64,000 nucleotides of DNA from Solenopsis invicta (GCF_016802725.1 NC_052677.1:11023306-11087305), one strand, 5' to 3'; shown: positions 11,901 to 26,900, numbered from the stretch's first letter. Numbers and translations are program-made. Notes: a model not told the origin generated them from the sequence alone.

Positions 11901-14900
11901 AGAAAACTGTTGTAGATCGGGCCAGTGATTTATGGAGCTTTGATGAAGCGGTGAAAATATTTGTTTTCGTGATTTCGTCGATATTCCTCTCGTAAATCGA
12001 TTCCGCAAAATCGCATGGGTTTCTCCTTGGGGACACACGATTGCGAATACGAACGCAATCTTATCGAAAAATATTCTCTCGGAGACGGAAAATTTTTCCT
12101 CGAAAATAACCGCCGTTCATCATTATCGCGTGATAACTCATTTGCATCGTGCTTTCGTAACGTGCACGCACTCGAAATTCAGGCGCTTTCGTATTTATTT
12201 TTGTTAGCTGCGGCAGTTTGTTTGTTAACAATTTTCCATATAGCAACGTTATCCCATTGACATTCAGTTTTCTATTTCACATTCAGCATTTCCAATTTTA
12301 TTTGATAAAAAACAATATTTTGTTCATATGTATCGTAATCGCAGAAACGTGCCGAATAAATATTTTTGTCACCTATAGGATTTAACTTCTGTTCTCCAAA
12401 TAAAAAAAAATTATTAAAAATTGCGTCTCGAATTAATTCGCAAACTTTAAATAAAATTCTTTTCTTTTCGTCCGCGTGTGCGCGCCTGTTCCGAACAGCT
12501 CGAACAATACGGAATTATCTCCGGAATTATATCAAACTTTGATTTAAGACCAGAGCATCCAAACTTATCTGACAACAAAACAACCCCATAATAGGCTTAA
12601 CAAACAGATCCAATTTATAGCGAGCAAAGGAGATATATTGCAGCGAGAAAACAGCTGCGCAAGGAGCATACCAACTAGCAAGGAAGAGGCGTAAATTCTC
12701 GCGAGGGAGTGTTAGGAGTCGACCGAAAGTTGAACACCTAAGGGAGCTCGAGAGCTTAAGTCTCTCTTGTATAAACAAGCTAGACCCCTATTGACGCAAT
12801 TACATGCTCAACGCATTTTTATTTGTACATGTAATACATTCTCGTATACTGTTACGCACATTTTCAACAGACTTTAAAAACTCGAGTTCAATCATGATTT
12901 TAATTAAATAGATACGATTGACAAATCATGTATGACTGAAAAACATCTCTGAATTCAATTTTATTATTCAACTCAAAGAACTGCAGCGTAAAAATTTATC
13001 CTACTTTTTTTGTCTCCGTTTTCCGTCTATTTTCAAATTTGATTAAAATACGAATTTTATAAAACGAATTTCGTATTTTTTTTAAATACGAAAAAAAGAC
13101 TTATTTCTTCCGCCAGTCCGTCTCTTGAGAAGTGTTAATAAAATGGAGGAAAGAAATGGTCGAACGAGATAAAGAGTTAAATACGGCCTTGTGGAGGACG
13201 AGAGACGCGCACGGCGCCCGTGCTTTACCGAGTCCATCGACGTGATGTACGCCGACGACACGCACACCCCTTGCCCATAAACTACCGGACCGAGAAACCA
13301 TCGCAATTCCACCCGCGAAACCCCCGTACCAACAACCTTCGCCCTCGTGCCCGGAATAAACCATTGCCGTACCATGGTTGGAAACCGTTTCTCAATTTTG
13401 ACTTCCGCGTCGCAAACTTTGTATTTCACGCTCAGAACGAATGTTTCCTGCGACCTTATAGTCTGTACGATAGTACGGCCCCTTTCATTCTCTTTCCTCT
13501 TTCCAAGCATGCGGTTCTGGGTTTTTTCAAGAAAATTCCAGAGTTTCCATTCAGCAACGCGAGTGCGATTTTTTGCAACCTAAGGGCCAAAAGGTCGAGT
13601 TGCAAACATTTTAAATAAATTTAAATCGAAGGATTCAAATAAATTTATACAGATCTTTAACGTATTAAAAAAATCAACAGAAAAAATCCACATAAACTGC
13701 AATAAATGTTAAAGAGTAAATTGAATTTAAATAATTTCGGAAGGGGGAGAGGAGAAATCCTCACATAAATTTCTGTAAATGCTAAATAAATTCAATCCAA
13801 TTGATTTTCCAAGAAAGAAAAATCCGCCAAATGTTTTTCCTAAATAAAAAAGAAAAACCGAGAGGTCAATAATTCCAGACGAAATTCCCTCGTTCGTTTT
13901 TATAGCGCAGTAAAGTTTTGGTCGGATTGTTGTTGCGGCAGCTGGAGTAGGAGAAATTATCTCGTTCTATACAACAATCGCACGGGTTTTCCGCTCTCGG
14001 GCGCCTACGCGGCGCCGGCCTGCACAAGGATATCGTCTCAAGTTTGCAGATTTCGGACTAACTTCTTTCCGCCTACGCTGCAACTCGTGCCTCGTTCTCT
14101 TTTTTTACCTCGGGATTCGAGAGGGCGATATTAAGAAGTTCCCCGCACCGGGAAAAGTCGCGAGGGTTCGCAAGGAGCGTAAATTACTGCGCTCAGTTGC
14201 GCATCGGGATAAAGAAACGCGATGCGCGAGAAATAAAAGAAGAGAGGCTAATCACAAGGTGGTATCGACAAGTATAATTGGCCGATCGAAAAGAAACATC
14301 CCCGCGTCGGCGTTCGCCGACATTGCGTTATTTATGAGCGCGAACTTTTATTACCGGTTGCACTTACGAAATTAAACTGCGAGCGATGTTTCAACAAAAT
14401 ACTCTCTCCCTCCCTCTCCCTTTCTCTTTAATATTAGAGAGAAATGGCGTATCAACGTAATTAAGTCACGCTCTTCCTTTTGTTTTTGAGCAGAGTAACG
14501 AGATAAGTGTTATCGCCCGGCATTAATTAAATCTAACAATTTCTACCTCGCACAAAACAAATACCAGTCCGCCATCTTTTTATGGAGCGTTAAAGTAGCC
14601 CTTTCATAAATTAAATTTATTAAATATTAAATTCCCAATTTTTACGCCATTTTACAAATGTAAATTGCGAGCTCTTGATTTTTTCAAGGATTTAGTAACA
14701 GCGAACGTACGTTTCACCGCCGCGTAATTAAAAGCGTTTTTTTTATCGAGTCAAAATTATAGTGTCTTGTGTTTCTGCACTAAAAATAGGAATTCTCGCA
14801 TGAATGTTACGGCGCAAAAAAAAGTGTTGGACGAGAGATGGGTTAACGAGGCAGTTTTACCAGAACGGTAACGCGGGAGAGGGGTTAGGGGGTATAATTG

Positions 14901-17900
14901 AAGGATCCAAATGATACTTTAATGACTGCATCCCTCTCACGAGATTTCCTCTTGTGGGAGTTTTTTTTATTGGAAGTGCGCTTCTTCAACGCACACCTCC
15001 GCGGAAGCGTATTTGTCTGCCTTCCTCCTACGAGCAGTGGATCCAGCGATGGTAATAACGTGAGAGAGAAAGAGAGAGAGAGAAAGAATGAGAAGAAAGA
15101 GATAAAATAGAATGAGGTTTATTGCGCGCTCTGGAAACAATCCTTTCGCGGAGCATAAAAACCGAACGATATAGGAATACAGAATGTAATAATGAAAGAA
15201 AAAATACAGAAGTGCGATACATAAAGGAGCCTTGATGTCCACTTGTCTTAAAAAAAAAAACAAGACAACAAAAATAGTTGTGTAAAATAAAAAAAATAAC
15301 ATAATTGTAAAAATATAAAAAAAAGCATATGTGAAAGTAAGTAAAAATGAAAGTAGATAAAAGTAATTAAAACTAAGAGAAACGAGATTTTATGCAACAA
15401 TTAAAATGCACGTTGTGCATAAATATTTGAAATAATTTTTAGAAGCAGCTCTCGTTATGGTTGAATTGTAAAAGCTGGCATTAATAAACGATAAATATAC
15501 AAATTGAGCGCAACTGCAAGCAAGTGAATTCGATAAAATCACAGCATCGAAGAGGGAAAATGTGCAAACAATTTTCTCTCCGTAACAACTTTTTCTCACT
15601 CTTCTCCGCACGATTACTCGCAAAAATTCTCGCAAAGCACGCGCGATCTCATTATTATACGATCGACGGAGAACGTAGCGGCCGAGACAAAGGACCAAAA
15701 TTAGGAACCGTTTGTGCGCCAATTGCGGACGCGTGTTTTCTTCACGCACGGAAGAAAACACGCGAAAGGAAAGGAAAACGAATGTACTTTTCGGGAAAAC
15801 AGGCGGCTCGCGTTTCGGTGTAATCCGATGGAAAAGGATGAAACTCGAGGGTAATGGGGAGGAACTACTTCGCCTCATCCCTCGAAGGCGACGCGGTAGG
15901 ACGAAACAACGAAGTGTCGGAAACATTCGCTCGCTCTGGTTCGGAGAAAGAAAGAAGGGATAATGCAAAGACGACGCGACGCTACGACGAGCGAACGGCG
16001 AAGAGAAAGAATTCAGTACGTGCGACGGGAATGCAAGCAGAAGATGTAAACGGAGAATTCCATGGAAACGCGGCTATGCGACACTTCATTCGAGAAAGTG
16101 CATCGAAAAGTCCTCTAGACAAATGTTGCGATTGATGGATTTGATCGAAAAATTCGTACAAGTGTAGAATAAATTATATAATTATTAAATTTTGGTAATA
16201 TAAATAAAGAATTTTGTATATGTATATAAAAAAAGATTTTAAAAATAGATCTTTATATTACTTGTATAAAAATACACTTTTATACAATTCTAAGAATACA
16301 ATTGCAATAATATAAATAATACTTTCGATTTCTTTTGCCTTTTTTTTTAAATATTGAACTTAAGGAAACATCGATAAAGATAATTATTGCGATTGTTTTA
16401 TTAATCAACGCAAAATTCTCGTTTTATTTAATTGTTTTGAATAAATTTCGTTAAAACCATGTCGATATTCTTCTTCGTCATCCAACATTTTTCACGTAGC
16501 GAAAAAATATTTCTGCTTATCGTCAATCGCGGAAACACGATGAGAGAAGTCGCGGCTTTGTTTGCTATTCGTCGCGGCAGCTACGTTTGCAGAAATAAAA
16601 GAATGCAGGGCAGAAAGGCGCAGTGACGGTGGTACTGTCGCAAAACACATTGCAATTTTAATAACAATGGCTATTTCCGATTTCTCTCAATTTTGCAAGA
16701 GTCTTCCAATATCGACTTTAATACGACCGTGCTTCGCATGCTGTCTGCATTGAGCTGCGCAATTTTACGTTCCGTTGGATACGTTAAAATTTCAGCTTTC
16801 ATATGCCGTGTTACGCCAGCAGCTTGCATTATTCATTACCGAGAGACATACGAAAAATATCGCAATTTTCATCCTGTCATTTATAATTGATAATTTCAAT
16901 CTTAAAATAACCGATCGTTGCCATTTGCTCGCGAGATATCAGTGCTCTCAGATTAAATCGATCTCGCGAACGAAGCCGATTCCAGATTCGTTGGACGCGC
17001 TAAACTTTCGGCATTCATGACACGCGGTTTCGCGCTGCGATCGTATCCGATCGGACATATTTGCGAACTGGCGACGGTGACGCGCCTGTGAGGCACTACC
17101 GTCGCACGAAGCGACAACAAGAATCTCGTTCAAGTGAGCAACTCAGCTGTGCGTACGCGCTACTACGCGCATAGGAGGCGCGACCTATCCCACTACCCCC
17201 TCCCCGCCTCTCCTCCGCCCCTACTCAGCGCGCAACGCCTCATTCATAAATCGAACGCGCGCGCGTAATTTTGTGAATGCGACTTCTGGCGAAAGAAAAT
17301 GAGAGTGTAACGCAATTGGATCAGCTCGCGGATGCAATTGTCAAGATCTTATCGTTAGTGTACAACCATGGAATTTGATTCTGTCCATGAGGAAATTTTC
17401 CAAACTAAAAAGTCGCTTTCTACATATTTATAGTTTATGATTAATGTAACGACCAATAAGCTCTAGTCGTTACGTCAATCATGAAGTGCGAGTATGTAGA
17501 AAGTGGTGACTTCTCAGTTTAGAAAATTTCCCCATGGACAGAATCATTCTATGGGTGTACATACAAAATTTTAAGAAGATTATCATAATCATCTTCGAAC
17601 GGAGCGAATTAGAGAAGACTCAATGAAGGAAAAACGTATTTTGTGTAGACACGCAAGATATTTTACAGCCTACAATCGACGAACAATCATTCAATGATAA
17701 GTACGAAAAAACGTGTAATGAAACTCGACGAATTTTTCTCCTAGAATCGTATCCTGAACGAAAATTGCGATACGCACATAACCTATTTTACTCGTATTAC
17801 AAATGCACTTTCGCGAAATCGATTCCCCCGCAAGAAATGCTTATACGTACATGGGATCTTTGTACGCATGCAATTTCAGAATCGTAACTGGAGCATGGAG

Positions 17901-20900
17901 GAAAACTGAGCATGTCGGATTAGAAGTTACGACAATGTGGAGGGCATAACCTCTCTTCGCACCTCGGCAACTCTCTCGAGTTGCAAAGTCCACCTGTAGT
18001 TTCCGCCTTGCCTTTGTTCGCCGAGAATAGGAAACACTTTCCGTTTATAATTCTAGAAGGCAGGCAGTCGCGGTTCTACGCGTAATGACTGTAACGCGAA
18101 ACGCCGCTGTTATTGATTTCGCAACAGAGTATTTCCTCTCCTCCCTCGTTCATTTCTCCGTCGCGCGGGCAAAACCGCGTATTTTTTTTCACGTTCGCGC
18201 ACAGTTCAACTGTCAATGCCATACACAATCGGGGAGGGAAAAAGCGCGAGGCGCAAACGGGTTTCGGATTTCATTCAAAAATAAAATGCTGAGACGCAAG
18301 AGATCGACGTGCACGCGATCGGGTTCTATTTCAAGATTCCTTTCGCATAGCTCGCAGTTCCCGTGTCCCCGGTATATCTTTTTGAATTCACCTGCGCAAG
18401 CACCTCCGCGCCGTCGTAAATATTTCACGTGACGCACGGTATCGCGTATTTTATTACCCCATTCATATCACAAAAGTTATACCAACCAATTTTTATTCCC
18501 GTGCGGAACCATTGCGCGCTTTATGGCTGCAAAAATGAGCGATCCGCCGGGAAACCACCAGTCCGCTTTTGCTGCTTCACGGGTGAGATTTCAAAAGAGA
18601 TTGTATCCACTTCTGGAGAGCTATGTGAATAAAATGCACTCACCTTTCTTCTGTTGTAAAAAAAGCCATAATAATACACGTTTTGCGTATCGCAGTGATT
18701 TTATCATTTTTCCGACATTAATGTCTAATAAAAATTCCAATAATAAATCTAATAATTCATATTAAAAATTCCATTGAAATCAGCTAATAGCCTGTTATAA
18801 ATCAAATAATTAATTTTTAAGTAACTTTCGTAGAAGTTGAAAACAGTTCTGCGACTTACAATTAAACTTTACAATCTTTATTTATCAAACGATATTTGTC
18901 AAAGGATAATTTTTATTTAATTGGATTTATAATTTACAAGTTAATTTATATCTTTTTGGATACTTTATGGCTGTTCATATATTTGAAATTAAAATCAATC
19001 TTCTTTTTCGCTCCGCCGCCTTGTTCTCGAGAACCGCTTGTTCGTAATACCGCGCCAGTTTCCACCACCACGACACGCGTTGCTTCAACATGTCGGTCGT
19101 AGCAGTAGCGGTGGCTGCAATCAATTGTGTCAGTGCGAGACGAGGACGACGCGTATCGAGACTGTCTCGCTTTAGTGCGGTCGTCAGTCCGTGTTGCGTG
19201 ACTCATGACTCGGATCGTGCAACAATCGTGGAAGCGATATTGTGCGTCTCACGATCCCCGAAATGGCGTTGACTTGCTTCATCTGCGAACGACGTGCCGA
19301 AGACGCGCAGGAGATACCATCTGACGTGTAAGATTTAAGCCAGCGCATGCGCGCGCGCGCGCGCACACGTACGTATGTGTGATATACACCGTGTGTATGT
19401 GACGTGTATGTGTGTGTGTGTTCGGTAAGCGCCTGCGTAATAACGTACCTTGATAGATATCTTCTACCAAGGTACTTGATGTCCAAATGAATCAATAATG
19501 ATATATAAACTGTATTCGTATATAATAATATTCGATTTGATTTCGTCAGATCCTAACGATACGATATGAATTTAAAAGGGCGGACACATTAGAGAGATAA
19601 ACGAAAAAAGAGAAAGAAAAAAAAAGAAAGAGTATCAACGATGTCTGTGATTGGAATTACCAGAGATGGCGCAGTAGTTTTCCCAATAACGTTTAAGACT
19701 GTAAACTGTTGGCTCAAGGCAACTTCGACCAAACTTTGATTAATTTAATCGGCGATTAATTGACCGATATCTACTTTCTTAACATAATTGAAGTAATTTA
19801 TCAATATCTTCTTTGTTTATATAGAGTAACGATTCTTTCCTTAATACATAAAAAAAAAAGATTCTCAAGTAGAAATAACAAATTTTAGAAATTTTACTGC
19901 AAACGATTCTCTAACAGTTAATTCAATTACTGATTAAATCAATCAGAATTTGATCCAAGTCGTCCTTGAACATAGATCTGCGTTCATACAGGGTGATTAT
20001 TAATAAATGTTTCCACTTTTTATCATCGGATCACGCATTTATAATTTCTATTATAATATAATAATATGTTAGAAATACATATCCGTCGGTAAATCATGCT
20101 CCAATGGTAAAAAGTGGGAACATTCATTAATAATCACCCTGTATATGATCCAACATGATATCATACGAATATTGTAGAATTTAAGGAACTTAAGATCCTG
20201 TTGAAGAATTTCAGGATGATTGTGATTTACGACGTTACATAAACGAATTTAAATCTAAAAAAAAAAAGAGATTTTTAAACAATAAAAAAATAGTACAAAT
20301 AGTACAAATTTCTATAGCACTACTCTCCGATCTTCAGATCTCCTGAGAGCGAGGATCACTTGAAGAAGTGGTTGGATGCGATTGGCGAGGCTGACGGAGA
20401 CACGCTCGCACAATTGTCATTGTGCTCGCATCATTTCTCACAAGCTTGCTCCGCAGGCTTGATTCTAGTGGACAATGCCATTCCGACTTTAGAACTGGCG
20501 CCAACTTCCTCCGACCCGATCGCGAAAGCCGCAGAGATGGATCGATCGTCACCGCAGAGAGAACCGGAAACCGAACGATCGCCCTCGCCACTATTGCATT
20601 CGCAGTCATCGTCGATCAAGCGGCCAATCATCACAAAGTAAGAAAGTAATTAATAGAAATAATTGTTCGTCAAAGATAAAGTGGCGCGATCGATTGAACA
20701 AGTAGTTCCCTAGAATTTTCTCACGTTTAAAATATACGTGCCTCCTGAATTTATATTTCAATTAGGGCTTATCAGAAGAAAACGCGCGAAAAAACTTGCG
20801 AAATCGCAATTCGTGTTTAATTTCCCTCGAAAGAAATTGAATAAACGATCTGATGCCTGCTCTCTATCTCTCTCCTCTCTCTTTCCGGCGCCGATCGTAA

Positions 20901-23900
20901 TCGTGCTAATTTAGCTTTGACACTTCCCGTGGAACGTGACGAACGCGCTGCTCTCTTTTTCAAGGGGACGGCGAATTCACATGCTGCCGGAGGAGGAGAT
21001 GAAGGAAATACAGCCGATCAAGTACGTGCGCTACCTCAAGAGCGTCAACTGGGACGAGATCTCGAAAGTACCGACGGAGGCAAAAATCGTCTGGGAGGTA
21101 GCGATGGAGGAGCTGAAGGAGAACAACGATAAGATAAAGCATTTACAGGCGCAAGTTCGCCAACTTAGTGCGACCGTGCAAAAACTTAAGAACGCATTGA
21201 AACGAAAAAGAAGAGCAAATGCCTTTCGTTAAGTTTTTATAAGCATATTTACATTTGTAAGTTTTATAAAAGAGACATTTTTTTTTAATGTAACTCTTTT
21301 AATCTTTCTAGACGATTGTTACGTGAAATTAATAAAAAATAATGAAACATCTTGCAATTTTCGCATAATATGATTTTAATTGCTTGCGACTAAATGGAAT
21401 TCTTTCTTATGACTTATGACGTTAAAAATATTGAAACTTTATCGGTACATTGAGAGGAAAAACAAATGATTGTGATTATTCACAGAATTATAATTGTATT
21501 TACTACATATATATATTTAGAAACGTTTATTTTATTTTCACCATCCATATCTTAATATTTTACTAATATCAATATTTGATATTAGTAATTTCAATAATTC
21601 AAATAATATTCGTTTCGATAACTACAAATGAATATTATTTGAAATTATCATAATTTATAATAAAATTTTGTCATGTTCGTAAGACTATAAACATAAAGTT
21701 ATTATTATTAACATTACAGTGGTAATAACTATAAAAATGGAGCTCTTAACCATAATTATTTCAGCTTGCAATTACAGACACACAAATACCAAAAACTTTT
21801 TTCAATGTAATAAACGTTTTAATTTTATTTTATTTTAATTTAATGAATTTAATTTTAAATTCACAAGTACAATCACTATAAGCCGCTTTAGTGTTTATAA
21901 AATATTACGGCATTTTCTATTCTCGGGCTTGTTCATGATTTATTTATTCGCGAATAAATAGCAAAACAGGACTACCAAACGGTAGCGGAAGTACCGCAAT
22001 TACGCCGCGAATAAGATCTACCTTTCTCTATTATGGCGAACGAAACTAAGCTGATTCCCGCTGTCGCGCTATTTGCATTCGACAATGCGACTGTACGAGC
22101 GGAGAAACGCGCCGCGGCAAAAGCAAATGCGTTCGTCGATGGCGGATCCTTTCACGGAAGACAAATGCGAGCCCTCGTTCGCATTCACGCTCACTCCTCC
22201 CCGTGACAGTGGTACGTAGCGCGCGCGTAATACGTTTACCACCGACAGCAATCGGAGAGAATGTATGGGACGAAACGGGGTAAACTAGAAATGGGAGGTC
22301 GCCGCGATGAAAAACGAAGAACGGATGCGCCAGTGAGACGGCTGTACAAGAGACGAAAGCTGCGGTAAAGCTGCTTCATTTGGTATACGGACTATTTTCG
22401 TATACGGAACAAAGCTACTCGATTACAAGCTAGTACTGATGCAGTAAAAATGAGAATAATAGTAATTTGTGCCGGGCTGTTGTTAAATGTGTGCGATAGG
22501 TTCTGAAGATAAAAATAACCTATAGATTAATATTATATTTTAATATAATTTAATAAATAATATATTTTAATATATTAATCGATAGGTTATTTTTATCTTC
22601 AGAACCTATCGCACGCATTATATGTATTATAAATTAATGAGTAAAGCCAGTGAGACGAGCAAAAAAATTTAGGTGTTCGTATAAAGGATAAATTATATTT
22701 ATTAATATCTTTGACACAAATGTTTCGACTCTGCGGAATCTTCTTCAGTGTGTACTTTTGCATTACCAGCGCAGTAACACAAATATCTTTCCTAACGGCA
22801 ATGTTCTCAATGCAAATGACGGCAGTTCGAGTATGACCGAATTCGAGTTCATACTCGAATTTTGCCGTCATTTGCGTTGAAAACATTGCCGTTAGGAAAG
22901 ATATTTGTGTTATTGCGCTGGTAATGCAAAAGTACACACTGAAGATTCCGTAGAGTCGAAACGTTTTTCTGCTCGTCTCACTGGCCTTACTCATTAATTT
23001 GTAAATTGCATATCGGGCTAATCAGATTATTGTTAAGTATTATAATATATAAGGATTATTTTAAATTTAAAGTTGAGATTTAATTAGACTCAAGTTGGAT
23101 TATACACTTTTTAAATTAAAATAATATTTTTCATAACATTATGCGTAAACAGTTTTAATAAATTTTCCTCAGTATCGTTTCACGATAGAAAGCTTATTTT
23201 AAAGAAAATCGATTGATGAAATTTTTGCGTTACTGATACTAAATAAACGTTTCTCGAACGTTCGAGAGTAAAAATCGTCTTTCCACCACGTTAACTCCGC
23301 TCTTATACGGAATTTCTCGGATGCAGCGCAGCACGAAACAAGCGAGCGCGCGCAGGAAGATCAAGGCGGAAAGGATAACGTTGATAGACAGACGGAAAAC
23401 GAGAATAGGGGCGCGCGGGGGAGGAGGAGGGGAGTAGGAAGGGCACAAGTGGAGAGCGGGAGGATCGCGGAAGGATCGAAATGCATTCGCGCGAACCCTC
23501 CCCCCCGGAGAACCACCTCGGCAAAGCTCTGCCGCAGTATACTAAATCACCATCCCCCGGTGGGCACGCTCGTATAACCCCGCGGGATGACGGGGGATGA
23601 ATAGTGCGCGCGAGCCAGGTCATTCTTTATATTTTATTCACGTTTCATTTCATCCCCGGCCTTCACGTGTGTGTAGTCGAAAAGAGCGGACGGACGGCCC
23701 GTAACGAGAGCGACGCAATGGACGGTGCATCGTGCGAGATGCAGTCTCGCGTGCAACCAGAGACAGGTATGTGCGATGGCGACGCGAACATCTTTGTGAC
23801 TTTATTCTTCAGAGAAGAAGTCTGATCGGACTCTGATCGAAACGCCGGTAATTTCTCTTTGAGGAAATAGTAATAATTTTTCTCTCGCGCACAGAAGAAA

Positions 23901-26900
23901 AATTAGTATCAAGTTAACAATTTATTGTTTCATATATAAGCAAGAATATTAAAATCTTCCTGGAAGAATTTATAATCTTAAATAAACATAATTTGCTTAT
24001 ATGAAGAAAAAAATTTTCTTTATGTAAGCAAATCATGTCTATTTAAAATTATAAATTCTTCCAAGAAGATTTATATTCTTGCTTACATATGAAACAATGA
24101 ATTGTTGATTTAATGCTAACTTTTTTCTGTGCAATAAAGGAATTATTTGCAAGAATTACTTCGCCCGATTAAAATTAATTTTTACATCTAATGTGTAACT
24201 AAACACGAGTTCATCTTATCAAGAATTATCTAGTGCGATTATAAATAATGAAATTATACGCGAGTGTACTGTAGAATTTTTTTTTAATATTATATAATTG
24301 ACTAGCTGTGTAATTAGTGAAAAAGAAGAGAAGAGGTAATTAACGAGCAAAAGTTTTAGATGATTTATAGTTGAGACGCGATAGACGTTAGTAATTTATT
24401 GCAGCGCTTCTAACATGATATTTATAGGACGAATTATAAAAATAGAAAAGAGCGAGGTTGGTGTTCTAGATTACACTCGAAAATTCTGGTGTTCCAGATT
24501 ACGCTCTCGGAAAGAATCCGAGGAATCTGACGTCGCGCGGGTAATAAAAGTAATAATGCGAGCTCAAACGAAAAATATCAGATTTAGAGAAAATCATATA
24601 AAACTTTTGTAAGATTTATTTCAAAGACGGTATCGCACAAAAGACGAAAAACGTGCGGGAACAAAATGTGCGGGAACAAAACGTGCGGGAACAAAACGTG
24701 CGCTACCACGGCGAAAGAAAAACGCGATGTATGTTTCACCGCACGTACGACACGTATCTGCATTTCTTGTTTTACAACACTGCGTCATAAAGTCAACCAT
24801 GTAAAGACGCATCGAAAGCTTCTCCATTTCAAACGTCGCAGCGAGCCGGAATGTCGTTCGTCCCACCAACAATTTTATTCCAACGGTATGATGCATCATT
24901 TTTATCGCCGGTCTTAGTGGCAGATTTAAGCTTGCGGCACTCGCGAAAAGTTTGAGAAAGTATGTCGCGAAGAAAAATGTTTACGTGTCTGCTTTTATAT
25001 CACGCTCAACTTCAGTGTATTGATAGATAAATAAAGAATTTTTATTTATCGCATATTAATTTGCTCGATAATGCCTCGCAATATCGTTACGTTTATGCAA
25101 GTATATCGAGATAGTGAGATTGACGTTTTAGAATAAAACCCAAGAAACTCGCGGACAGAGAGGCTTCCCTCGCTTATTATTTGTTACCGCGATCAAAAAG
25201 GGAATACTCACGCGAACAGTGGGCACTTTTTGCTTTTCGTTCACGTGCCTTCGCGAGTCCCTACATTTTTCAGCATTTTCACGCCTCGCAGGTGTGCATT
25301 AAATGCCGTAGGGCTGTTGCTCGACGACGAAATATCCGATGAGCGCAACTGCGTTTCTCTATGCAGCGGCCGACTATCGAACGAGTTTGCTACTGAAAGG
25401 CCAACTTTACCCCGTCGCCGGACTATAAAGTGCCCTATCTACTGCGAGTCTGTACCGCGAGATATAGATCCTTGCCCGAAATTCAAATTTCCGATGTTGC
25501 TGGCGCACCGGTGCCCGTAATCTCGATTAAAGAGCCAGGGTATCTCAACCTCGATGTATATACGCTTTCATTCGACTCTTTGAAGCGTATCTCATATATC
25601 TCGCAGGTTCCGCAGAGAAAAATTTCTCGCCGATAAAGATTGATAAAAGCGAAGAATTTTGAAAGAAACACGTCTCCCTGTTTAAAACGTTCAGCGCATA
25701 ATATTTAGGAATGTTATTACCGCGACGTCGACGACACCCCGTATAGCGGGGCCGCAGATTTCCGCTTGTAGTTTAGCCGGGTGAGTGTAAGCTGTTTCCC
25801 ATGACTGCGCGATTAAAGCAATTTCGACATGCTCAAGTTGTGATTCCATTATACGCGTGGCAAAATCATGCGGGTAATTCCAACAATGGTGGGAGTAACT
25901 CAATATCGATCATACTTCGCGATAATTTTAACATAAGCAAAATTGCCAAGATTGCCGCCGTCACCTACACGCGCACTTACTTCGAAACTCATTTTCTTTC
26001 GTACGACTACACGCATAATATACTTATAGCTTGCATTCATGTTTCTAGATAACACTAGAACCACCGGAGTCATTCTGACTCCGCCAATCATTTCAATTTT
26101 TTTTTTTCAATTTTACGCTGAGAGAAAAAAGTGTAATGGTGGCAACTATAAAGCGACAGCTATAAAAATTTTGTTAATAGAATTATAATATATAGTTAAG
26201 TAAACTATATTACAATTATTTAGTGGTTAAGAAAAGTAATAAGAAATATTTGTAATTACTATATAATATAGTAGTTATACTATATTATAATACACACTAT
26301 ATAACTATACTTTATTATAATATATACTATATTATACTATATGCTATATAACTAGCATATTATAATATAGTTGGTACTATGTAATTATACTATATTATAT
26401 AGTAATTACAAATATTTCTTGTTACTTATCTTAACCATTAACTTAATTACCACCACTACAATTTTTTTTTCTCAATTTTATATAATATAATATAATACAG
26501 AATATTGTGAAAATATGTGAATATAATGAAAATAATTCAAATTAATGTTACAAAATAAATTATATAAAAATAAATTTTCACTAACCAAAAGCGATACCAA
26601 GAAACATCCGAATTGGCGACTCGGTGGTTTTTACATTAAATACGTACCTCTGGAATTTATTTCATTTTCGTTAAAAATATATTTAAATTCCCGTCGACAA
26701 AATAGCGGTTGGAGAAACTTTTCGCCGGTGAATTTATAACGTCCATTACAAGCCTTACCTTCGCCAAATTACTCTGAACGTGCCCCTTTGCCCTCACTGG
26801 ACTCGCCGGGTCATAAAGAGCAAACAACTTTTCTAATATACTCGATTGCCGGCCGACACGCCAAGCGTTATGTCGCGCGTTACATAGCCGGGCCGACTGT

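Larger units (their letters stand above)
4065..19262. other. Large Mmp2 intron, part upstream of the nested THAP gene
   Basis: This is the 3' half of the 23.7 kb Mmp2 intron in gene orientation. It contains family A MITEs (4494, 7406, 11183), a strong hairpin (7680), an imperfect tandem duplication (9142-9390), a fold-back element (17358) and CpG-rich patches around 6650-7130, 13200-13400, 14000-14380 and 17000-17300. Overlapping open frames on both strands (such as 13082-13618 and 15390-15968) start at non-ATG codons or lack domain patterns, and I do not call them genes. Confidence 0.6.

Noticed and set aside
13082..13618. Overlapping open frames of 130-140 codons on both strands
   Set aside because: Frames are open on both strands at once in a CpG-rich patch, without domain patterns or convincing starts.
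15390..15968. 192-codon minus-strand open frame
   Set aside because: It begins at a TTG, has no recognisable domain, and is overlapped by equally open plus-strand frames in an intron.
21690..21760. ACAGTGGTAATAACTATAA segment resembling the family A MITE
   Set aside because: Only a short similarity; no terminal repeats or second arm could be defined.
22599..22994. 131-codon minus-strand open frame
   Set aside because: It runs through both arms of fold-back element F, so it is an artefact of the palindrome.
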